This document shows positions 6,769 through 13,017 of a stretch of DNA of 13,017 nucleotides, piece after piece. This DNA comes from JADHUC01 sp964617665 (GTDB taxonomy: Bacteria; Planctomycetota; Planctomycetia; Pirellulales; Pirellulaceae): NCBI GenBank assembly GCA_964617665.1, contig CAZUAH010000394.1, forward strand, positions 1-13,017, in the 5' to 3' direction. Position numbers and translations under genes: made by a program. Every line of letters begins with the position of its first letter. Position 1 is the first letter of the stretch. The notes under the pieces are model-generated. The model ran no database searches. It was not told the DNA's origin and saw only the letters and a list, made by a program, of their open reading frames with translations.

Positions 6769-9700
6769 ATGGGTGTGGATTTCAACGGTGCGGAGAGCCG
6801 CGATGATGGCCTATCCCTTCGAGTTGGCCAGAGCGGCCAGTTCGACGATGTGTTTCAGCGTTTCGAGGCAGCTTGGCGAGCGGGCAAGGAACCACAGATT
6901 GATCAGTACGTAGCAGAATTACCACGTCAAGGCGAGCCGCACGTCGCGTGCGAAGCGATCCGAGTTCTGGCCCTTATCGACATGGAATGGCGCTGGAGAT
7001 GTGCGCGACCGGACGATACGCAGGCCAGGTGTGCGCATTCCGAAGACACACAACCGAAAGGATCGTTGTCCGAAAGCCAGCCCCTGCCAGACGCACAGAC
7101 GCCAGTTGAGCAACTCCCGCCCCGGCCCCTCTTGGAGCATTACCTGACAAGATTCCCGAGTATGGGTGCGATTGAGGACGTACCAGTAAGTTTGGTCGTC
7201 GAGGAGTACTGCATTCGGCACAGGTGGGGTGATCGACCAGGTCATGGTGAATACATCGAGCGTTTCGGAGACCGCGACGGGGAACTGGCCGAAGCGCTTG
7301 TTGACGCCGATCGCCAGAAGGAGCAACCCGCTCCCGCCGACGATCCTTCAGGAATCGACCAGACATTTGCATTGGACAGTCCGCCGAAGACGACGGAGGG
7401 ATCCGGGGATTCGGACGCGATAGGCCGCCCGCTGGGCCGCTACCGGATTGTCAGAGAGTTGGGCGCCGGCGCCATGGGTTCGGTGTACTTGGCGGAGGAT
7501 ACCGAACTCCAACGTGAAGTGGCATTGAAGATTCCCAAGTTCGCCGATCAGGAGGAACCGGAATTCCTTGAGCGATTCCATCGCGAAGCTCGCGCTGCTG
7601 CCACGTTGAATCACACAAATATTTGCCAGGTTTACGATATCGGCGAGCACGAAGGCACTCGCTACATCACCATGGCCTACGTCGGCGGGCCGCCCTTGTC
7701 GGATTTGGTGGGATCGCCAAAACTTCGCTCGGAACGCACGATCGCGAAGTTGGTTCGCAAGATCGCCGTGGGCGTGGCCGAGGCCCATTCGAAAGGAATC
7801 CTGCACCGCGATTTGAAGCCCGGCAACATCATTCTTGACGAGCGAAACGAGCCCGTTATTACAGATTTCGGTTTGGCACGACGCGCCGATCAAAGCGTCG
7901 AGAGTCGATTGACGCAGGACGGCACTCTGCTGGGTACGCCCGCCTACATGTCTCCGGAGCAAATAGGGGGCGATCCCGAGAAGATGGGACCGGCTAGTGA
8001 CGTGTATAGTCTCGGCGTGATCCTGTACGAGATGCTGACGGGCGAACTGCCCTTCCGCGGCTCCATAACGTCCGTGATTGGCCAGATCCTTCAGGGCGAG
8101 CCCAAGCCGCCGTCCGAGTTGCGCCCGGACCTAGACAAGCGGATCGAGGCGATCTGTTTGAAGATGATGGCCAAATCCGCGGACGTCCGGTTTTCGTCGG
8201 CTCGCGAAGTCATCGCAGCGTTGAATCAATACCTCAAAGAAAATGCGGACGCAGCGAAAACGAACGCGTTGAAGAAAGAAGCCGAAGCCTTGGAAGAGCG
8301 ATTGAAGCAGGCCCTGCGCGATCGGCAGTACGACGGCTTGCGGGAGAACGTCTTGGATCGTCTTCTGAAGATCGACCCGGGCAACCAGATGGCCCGCGAC
8401 GTTTTCGAGAAGCTGGAAACCTACCAACCGGACCAACCCTTGCAGTTCGGCGAAGACGGCACGCTTTTGCCCGCTCGCGACGACAACGCGGCCGAGAGCT
8501 TCCCCGTGTTCGAGCCCACGGCTAGACGTCGGATAGGTCCCTCTACCTCTCGCAAAGGACGGCGCAAGGCCACCCACACGACCGCAACCGCGTCACGTTT
8601 TGCCATCCCCATCGTTCCCGTAGGCATCGGTTTAGCCTCATTGACTTTCCTTGTCCTCGCCATTGTCTTCTTCCTTCGCGACGGCAAGCAGACGGTCAAG
8701 GTCGAAATTGACCCGGCGCTGGTCAACGACCCCACGATTACCGTTTGGTTCGACGGCAAAGAGATGGAGATCCGCGGCATCGGCAAGACCATCAAGCTGA
8801 AGCCCGGCGAGTATGGCTACGAAATACGCCGAGGCGATGAAGTGATCGAGGCCCGGAAGTTCACGGTCCTTAAAAAGGGCACGCCCGCGCTACAGATCAC
8901 CTTGGAAGGCATGGCCGTAGGTCAGGCTCCGCCTGACGAGATCCGGCCGGAGACGAAGAAATCTTCGAAAACCACTCCGTCTTCGTCCAAAGTCGCTTTG
9001 GCTCCTTGGGAAGGCCGCAAAAGCCCGTCGTCACGGCCCACTTCGCGGGAATCCGCAGCCATTCCCGAAGACTCTGATCAGCCTTTCTGTGTCCTGCATT
9101 TTGAGGGGCCCGATCAGCGAGTTGAATTGAAAGACACGAAACGCGTTGCATCCGCCAACGGAGTGTTCACTGCGGAAGTCTGGGTGCGTTGGGCAATTGA
9201 CAAGCATAAGCAAGACTTGTTTGGAACATTTGTTCCGAAGTCACGAATTCACCCCGCCACGAATGGCTGGGACCTTGGGTTGTGGGGAACGCCGGATTGC
9301 CGGTGGAGAATGTCTGCGCGCTACGGCGGATCGACCAGCACGCAAGGCATGTCCCATAACAGTGAGTTTCTGCCGTTTTCTCGCAACGAGGCTGTCGGGT
9401 GGCATCACATTGCCTTGACGAAGAACGAGCAAGACCAGGTGGTGGCATATCTTGATGGCAAGGAGACTCAGCGATTCTCTTGGTCCGTGGGGAAAGACGC
9501 TGAGGTATCGAATTTGCGACTGGGAAGCACACCGCATTTTGCGCCGTATGGCCTGCATGGTCAGGTTCGGGCCTTTCGGCTGTCGTCGGTGTGCCGGTAC
9601 GGCGGCGGGACCATCGCCGTACCGAAGTCCTACCGTTTTGACAAAGACGCTGACACAGTGGTGCTGCTTGATTTTGACAATCCTCAAGAGGGCACGATTG

Positions 9701-11577
9701 CGGATGTATCCGGAAACGGGCATCACGGCACACTGACGGGCGTCCGTTGGATCCAAGTGGTTAACGACGAGTTGCTGGCGGTTGGTCAACCGCTCGCTCC
9801 CTTGTCAGATGACGATCGATCACCGCCGACCGTATCGCCAGAGCCGCCGTCGGAACCGATCCATGTGCTGACGACCGACGAGACAACGACATCACTGGCT
9901 ATCTCTCCGATCGGAGAACTGCTGGTTTCAGGGCTTGAGAACGGCACGATCGTGGTGTGGGATTTGAAAGCAGGACGCGAACTAAAGCGGATGAATGGTC
10001 ACACAGCTCAAGTCATGAGACTGGTTTTTTCCCCCGACGGCAAAGCAATAGTTTCTGGCGGTATGGATGGCGTGGCAATCGTATGGGAGGTTGGGACTTG
10101 GCGAGAGCGGCGAGAACACAAAGGCTCGTTCGACCGAGCGTTGATGCACCAGTTGCATTTCTCCCATGACGGTGCGACGTTGATCATCGGCGGATACACA
10201 TCACCTACGCTGGTGTGCGACGCCGAGAGTGGGGAAGTCCTCCACAGTTTTGACGGATATATCGACGCACTGGCTCTTTCGCCAGACGCCAAGACTCTGG
10301 CCATCGCCAAGAAAGAAGCGATCACACTTTACGATGTGGAAACCGGCCAGCAGAAGGCTACGCTGAACAAGCACACGAAGAAAATAGACGGGCTGTCGTT
10401 TTCGCCCGATGGCCAGACGCTCGCCTCCTGCAGTGACGACAATTCGCTGCGATTTTGGGATGTCCCGAACGGTACGGAGAAGCTTATCCTCGCGGACTTG
10501 TTTGCCGATGCCAAGAACATGAATTTTTCGTCGGACGGCAGATGGATTGCTGCCGGAATCCATGCAAGTATGAAGCTCTGGAACGCCCAGAACGGGAAGG
10601 TCGCATTGACCCTAAACGCGTCGAGGCGCGATAGAATTTCGGCCGCCGCCATTTCTCCCGACGCCACGTTAGCCGCCGGCGCCTGGGAGAAGACGATTCT
10701 GGTGTGGGACATTCACCCTATACTCTATCCCGAGGCGAATCCGCGCGACTCCACTGCTGTTCCCGAAGACTCTGATCAGCCGTTCAATGTCCTGCATTTT
10801 GAGGGTCCCGATCAGCAAGTTGAATTGAAAGACACGAAACATGTTGCGTCGGCCAACGGCGAGTTCACTGCGGAAGTGTGGGTCAAATGGACGGCCGGAG
10901 AGCCCAACCATGAACTCCTAGGAACGTACGTTTGCAGAACTAGGCTGCCCCACAAAGCGGACAACGGCTGGGATATCATGCTGAAGACGATAGGGGGGCG
11001 ACTCAGTGTAACGCTTCGCGGCGGTGGCTCGGACAAACCGATCGGTTGGTCTCACGGTACGTACAACGATCCGGTGCCAGAAGGCTGGCACCATGTTGCT
11101 GCCACGAAGGACGCGCAGGGGCAGATGGCCGCATATCTGGATGGCAACGAGTATCTGCGGACTGCGTGGCCTTGCGGGACAGACGCTGAACTGTCGAATT
11201 TGCGACTGGGAGACCAACTGGGTTCTGTGCCATCACGTTCACATTTTCCTCAGCACGGCCTGCATGGGCAGATTCGTGCGTTTCGTCTGTCGTCGGTGTG
11301 CCGGTACAGCGCCGAGTCGTTCGCTGTACCGACGTCACATCGTTTTGACAAAGACGCCGATACGGTGGTTCTGCTCGATTTCGAGGATCCTAAAGAAGGC
11401 ATGATCACGGATGTATCCGGAAACGGGCATCACGGCACACTGACAGGCGTCCGCTGGATGCAAGTGGGACGATCAGCCGCCAGCGGGGCTTCGCCCGACG
11501 AACCCCAACCCGAAGCGAAAGGATCCCCCAAAAACACGGCGCCTCCGTCGAAGGTAGATTTGCCTCCGAAGACATAG
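6769..11577 (+). CDS. Membrane Ser/Thr protein kinase with extracytoplasmic LamG-WD40-LamG module
   Basis: A 1602-residue PknB-type kinase. The N-terminal region (about 25-170) carries the FEAAWRAG and EEYCIRHRWGDRPGHGEY segments typical of planctomycete kinases. The kinase domain (about 224-490) looks fully catalytic: glycine loop LGAGAMGSVY (231-240), K254, E273, HRDLKPGN (346-353), DFG (366-368) and SPE (395-397). A charged, possibly coiled-coil stretch lies at about 495-520. One transmembrane helix at about 611-636 puts the rest outside the cytoplasm. Then come a PEGA-like beta region (642-713), LamG/concanavalin-like domain 1 (765-996), seven WD40 repeats (1028-1315) and LamG domain 2 (1331-1564), with an Ala/Pro/Lys-rich tail. 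It should phosphorylate cytoplasmic Ser/Thr proteins in response to an external ligand; the divergent sigma factor is the obvious candidate substrate. TGAGG lies 5 bases before the ATG. An upstream ATG at 6758 is in another frame. Confidence 0.92.
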   Translation: MGVDFNGAESRDDGLSLRVGQSGQFDDVFQRFEAAWRAGKEPQIDQYVAELPRQGEPHVACEAIRVLALIDMEWRWRCARPDDTQARCAHSEDTQPKGSLSESQPLPDAQTPVEQLPPRPLLEHYLTRFPSMGAIEDVPVSLVVEEYCIRHRWGDRPGHGEYIERFGDRDGELAEALVDADRQKEQPAPADDPSGIDQTFALDSPPKTTEGSGDSDAIGRPLGRYRIVRELGAGAMGSVYLAEDTELQREVALKIPKFADQEEPEFLERFHREARAAATLNHTNICQVYDIGEHEGTRYITMAYVGGPPLSDLVGSPKLRSERTIAKLVRKIAVGVAEAHSKGILHRDLKPGNIILDERNEPVITDFGLARRADQSVESRLTQDGTLLGTPAYMSPEQIGGDPEKMGPASDVYSLGVILYEMLTGELPFRGSITSVIGQILQGEPKPPSELRPDLDKRIEAICLKMMAKSADVRFSSAREVIAALNQYLKENADAAKTNALKKEAEALEERLKQALRDRQYDGLRENVLDRLLKIDPGNQMARDVFEKLETYQPDQPLQFGEDGTLLPARDDNAAESFPVFEPTARRRIGPSTSRKGRRKATHTTATASRFAIPIVPVGIGLASLTFLVLAIVFFLRDGKQTVKVEIDPALVNDPTITVWFDGKEMEIRGIGKTIKLKPGEYGYEIRRGDEVIEARKFTVLKKGTPALQITLEGMAVGQAPPDEIRPETKKSSKTTPSSSKVALAPWEGRKSPSSRPTSRESAAIPEDSDQPFCVLHFEGPDQRVELKDTKRVASANGVFTAEVWVRWAIDKHKQDLFGTFVPKSRIHPATNGWDLGLWGTPDCRWRMSARYGGSTSTQGMSHNSEFLPFSRNEAVGWHHIALTKNEQDQVVAYLDGKETQRFSWSVGKDAEVSNLRLGSTPHFAPYGLHGQVRAFRLSSVCRYGGGTIAVPKSYRFDKDADTVVLLDFDNPQEGTIADVSGNGHHGTLTGVRWIQVVNDELLAVGQPLAPLSDDDRSPPTVSPEPPSEPIHVLTTDETTTSLAISPIGELLVSGLENGTIVVWDLKAGRELKRMNGHTAQVMRLVFSPDGKAIVSGGMDGVAIVWEVGTWRERREHKGSFDRALMHQLHFSHDGATLIIGGYTSPTLVCDAESGEVLHSFDGYIDALALSPDAKTLAIAKKEAITLYDVETGQQKATLNKHTKKIDGLSFSPDGQTLASCSDDNSLRFWDVPNGTEKLILADLFADAKNMNFSSDGRWIAAGIHASMKLWNAQNGKVALTLNASRRDRISAAAISPDATLAAGAWEKTILVWDIHPILYPEANPRDSTAVPEDSDQPFNVLHFEGPDQQVELKDTKHVASANGEFTAEVWVKWTAGEPNHELLGTYVCRTRLPHKADNGWDIMLKTIGGRLSVTLRGGGSDKPIGWSHGTYNDPVPEGWHHVAATKDAQGQMAAYLDGNEYLRTAWPCGTDAELSNLRLGDQLGSVPSRSHFPQHGLHGQIRAFRLSSVCRYSAESFAVPTSHRFDKDADTVVLLDFEDPKEGMITDVSGNGHHGTLTGVRWMQVGRSAASGASPDEPQPEAKGSPKNTAPPSKVDLPPKT
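9061..9760 (+). repeat. Intragenic LamG-encoding repeat, copy 1
   Basis: Encodes LamG domain 1 of the kinase (about residues 765-997). It pairs with 10759-11467. The first about 122 bases differ at roughly 13 positions and the last 60 (9701-9760) at 3, by manual alignment, while the stretch about 9190-9480 is strongly diverged. The offset between copies is 1698 bases at the start and 1707 at the end, both multiples of three. Confidence 0.85.
9850..10713 (+). other. Seven-repeat WD40 propeller-encoding segment of the kinase
   Basis: Residues 1028-1315 contain seven units with the SPDG...S/A-G...hxxWD rhythm, for example TSLAISPIGELLVSG ending VVWDL, VMRLVFSPDGKAIVSGG ending IVWEV, IDGLSFSPDGQTLAS ending RFWDV, and a last unit ending LVWDI. 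Seven units fit one closed beta-propeller, a protein-binding scaffold. It sits between the two LamG domains and, by the single membrane helix, outside the cytoplasm. Confidence 0.85.
10759..11467 (+). repeat. Intragenic LamG-encoding repeat, copy 2
   Basis: Encodes LamG domain 2 of the kinase (about residues 1331-1566). It shares near-identical ends with 9061-9760, including the VPEDSDQPF/IPEDSDQPF start, HGLHGQ(I/V)RAFRLSSVCRY, and the SGNGHHGTLTGVRW end. The middle, the likely ligand-facing loops, differs. It is 9 bases longer than copy 1. Confidence 0.85.
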
Positions 11578-11598
11578 ACGCCGTTTGGTCAAGACACT

Positions 11599-11655
11599 AA
11601 GGCGCGTCCCAACTGCTTCAAAGACTAGAACATCGCCGCAAGGCGCGTCGTTGGG
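11599..11655. other. Short repeats in the convergent kinase/transporter gap
   Basis: The 82-base gap 11578-11659 holds a 10-base direct repeat, AAGGCGCGTC (11599-11608 and 11640-11649), and an inverted pair CCCAAC (11608-11613) and GTTGGG (11650-11655). No GC-rich hairpin followed by a T-tract is present, so no intrinsic terminator is called between these convergent genes. Confidence 0.3.
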
Positions 11656-11659
11656 TGAA

Positions 11660-12973
11660 TCAGTCCAATTGCCGGTCGCGTCCCGTATCGCCGAGTTCGC
11701 GACGATGCGTCTCGGTGGCGAGCCATACGGAGACGATCGTCACCGCCGACAGGACAATCAGATAGACGGCAACGGGCCATGGTCGGCCGCTGCTCCACTC
11801 TAGAAGCATCGTGGCGATGAGTGGTGCGAGACCCCCGGCCAGCGGCGAGGCAAGCTGATAGCCGATCGACGCGCCGGTGTAGCGCACCTCGGTTCCAAAA
11901 AGCTCGGACAGGAAGGCCGCCTGTGGGGCGTACATCGTTGCATGGATGATAAGCGCGATAACCAGTGCCAACCAGATCATAGGCATGGTGCAAGTATCGA
12001 ACATCCAGAAAAATGGGAACGCGAACAAGGCAAGCGCGACGGCACCGGCGATGTACACGGGACGTCGGCCGATGCGATCGGACAGGATACCAAACCCCGG
12101 AATGAGGATGAACTGAACGGCCGAGGCGAGCAGCACGCCGTTGAGAATCGCCGTCTTTTCCAATTTGAGTTGGTCAGCGGCGTAGGTGAGCGCAAACACC
12201 GTGAAGATGTAGAAACATCCGTTTTCAGCGAAACGGGAACCCATCGCCAAGAGCACGTTGCGCGGGTAGCGGCGAATTACTTCGAAGAATGGTACGCGAA
12301 CTGGTTTCGCCTTATCACGAAGCTGCGCGAACAGAGGGCTTTCGAGCAGCCTCAGGCGGATAAACATGCCAACGCCCAGCAGCACGATCCCAAGCAGAAA
12401 CGGCACTCGCCAGCCCCAACGTGGAAAATCATCTCCGAGGGTTGAAGAAAACAGGTTGTACACCGCAGTCGCTAGTAGGAGGCCGGCCGGTACGCCCGCC
12501 TGCACCCAACTGGCGTAAAGGCCGCGGCGGCCACGATGTCCATGCTCGACCGCCATCAGTACCGCGCCGCCCCATTCGCCGCCAACGCCTAATCCCTGGA
12601 TGAAACGCAATAGCACAAGCAAAATGGGTGCCGCAACGCCAATGTGATCGTACGTCGGTAGCAGGCCAATCAGGAAAGTCGCAATGCCCATCAGCATCAG
12701 CGTAGTAACCAGCATCGACTTGCGGCCGAGCCGGTCGCCGAAGTGTCCGAAAACAATCCCGCCCACTGGACGCGCGAAGAACCCTACCGAAAACGTGGCA
12801 AAAGCCGCCATTCTCCCCGTCAGCGGATCAAACTCGGGAAAGAACAGCTTGTCAAACAGCAGAGCGGCGGCGGTGCCGTAGAGAAAGAAGTCGTACCATT
12901 CGATCGTCGTGCCAATGAAGCTGGCCACGACGACGCGAGTCACGGATGGGGCGGGCGGTTGAGGCGTTTCCAT
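11660..12973 (-). CDS. MFS transporter, metabolite:H+ symporter (MHS) type
   Basis: A 437-residue inner-membrane protein with about 12 predicted transmembrane segments, a normal length for the family. Features typical of the MHS group (shikimate ShiA, proline/betaine ProP, alpha-ketoglutarate KgtP and relatives) are SFIGTTIEWYDFFLYGTAA (18-36), the MFS motif GHFGDRLGRK (76-85) in loop 2-3 with a second copy SDRIGRRP (298-305), and RFIQGLGVGGEWGGA (123-137). It should import an organic acid, amino acid or osmolyte with protons. The substrate cannot be read from the sequence and the neighbours give no pathway clue, although an osmolyte would fit the aminomutase elsewhere in the window (speculative). 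It is convergent with the kinase gene across 82 bases. No Shine-Dalgarno precedes the ATG at 12973, but a promoter lies immediately upstream, so the mRNA may be leaderless. Confidence 0.9.
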   Translation of the reverse strand: METPQPPAPSVTRVVVASFIGTTIEWYDFFLYGTAAALLFDKLFFPEFDPLTGRMAAFATFSVGFFARPVGGIVFGHFGDRLGRKSMLVTTLMLMGIATFLIGLLPTYDHIGVAAPILLVLLRFIQGLGVGGEWGGAVLMAVEHGHRGRRGLYASWVQAGVPAGLLLATAVYNLFSSTLGDDFPRWGWRVPFLLGIVLLGVGMFIRLRLLESPLFAQLRDKAKPVRVPFFEVIRRYPRNVLLAMGSRFAENGCFYIFTVFALTYAADQLKLEKTAILNGVLLASAVQFILIPGFGILSDRIGRRPVYIAGAVALALFAFPFFWMFDTCTMPMIWLALVIALIIHATMYAPQAAFLSELFGTEVRYTGASIGYQLASPLAGGLAPLIATMLLEWSSGRPWPVAVYLIVLSAVTIVSVWLATETHRRELGDTGRDRQLD

Positions 12974-12981
12974 GAAGCGGC

Positions 12982-13010
12982 GTTATAGTGGGCCGCGACG
13001 CTTGAAACAA
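12982..13010 (-). promoter_or_regulatory. Candidate sigma-70-type promoter of the MFS gene
   Basis: On the minus strand, TTGTTT (13010-13005) is followed after exactly 17 bases by TATAAC (12987-12982). The -10 matches at 5/6 positions; the -35 matches mainly at TTG. The predicted start of transcription (about 12975) falls within a few bases of the ATG at 12973. The -35 lies inside the palindrome CTTGAAACAAG (13001-13011), a possible operator. Confidence 0.45.
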
Positions 13011-13017
13011 GCAGGGC

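Noticed and set aside
6457..6913. Two small plus-strand open frames (61 and 113 codons) upstream of the kinase
   Set aside because: No ribosome-binding site or familiar content; the longer one overlaps the kinase start in another frame.
4389..9083. 12-base match (CTCTGATCAGCC) between the 4125-4531 intergenic region and the LamG repeat
   Set aside because: A short match around a common palindrome, with no extension on either side; taken as chance.
11942..12445. 167-codon plus-strand open frame
   Set aside because: Antisense to the transporter; its polar, Asp/Glu/His-rich translation is what the complement of membrane-protein codons produces.
1..13017. CRISPR array, tRNA, rRNA, transposase, prophage or defence genes
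   Set aside because: No regularly spaced repeats, cloverleaf-like sequence, rRNA motifs or corresponding protein motifs were seen on either strand.

Overview
The window looks like chromosomal DNA from a member of the Planctomycetota (Rhodopirellula/Pirellulales-like). This is inferred from gene content, not from a marker gene. Supporting features are a planctomycete-type ECF sigma factor next to a giant membrane Ser/Thr kinase carrying WD40 and LamG domains, an SHD1-domain membrane protein, a secreted DUF6807 (PmoA-like) protein, and an intergenic palindrome whose chance translation (REGEAPAEP) is typical of planctomycete repeats. I saw no rRNA, tRNA, CRISPR array, transposase or phage gene.

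Layout, left to right. Positions 1-180 have no gene, only a small hairpin after the first gene. 181-1785 (-) encodes an exported DUF6807 protein with a C-terminal HEAT-like part. 1786-1931 holds a 26-bp-stem inverted repeat. 1932-4124 (-) encodes a 730-residue radical-SAM aminomutase of the KamA family; its start is set by a strong Shine-Dalgarno. A 407-base divergent intergenic region follows. 4532-5797 (+) is a single-pass membrane protein ending in an SHD1 domain. It meets, tail to tail across 31 bases, a 180-residue ECF sigma factor (5829-6371, -). The 397-base region 6372-6768 separates the sigma gene from the divergent 1602-residue kinase (6769-11577, +) and carries repeated GTCTACAA motifs. 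The last gene (11660-12973, -) is a metabolite:H+ symporter-type MFS transporter with a candidate promoter almost touching its start codon.

Two points stand out. First, the KamA-family enzyme keeps the 4Fe-4S cysteines, the carboxylate-binding Arg and the PLP Lys of lysine 2,3-aminomutase. The two Asp residues that hold the lysine side-chain amine are replaced by Lys and Asn, the pair I recall for glutamate 2,3-aminomutase, so beta-glutamate is a plausible product. Second, the sigma factor has Ser where region 2.2 usually has an acidic residue, and a kinase is encoded divergently from it. This suggests a phosphorylation-activated sigma like Vibrio EcfP/PknT, with the extracytoplasmic LamG-WD40-LamG part of the kinase as a possible sensor. 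The SHD1 protein may belong to the same locus, but only position supports that.
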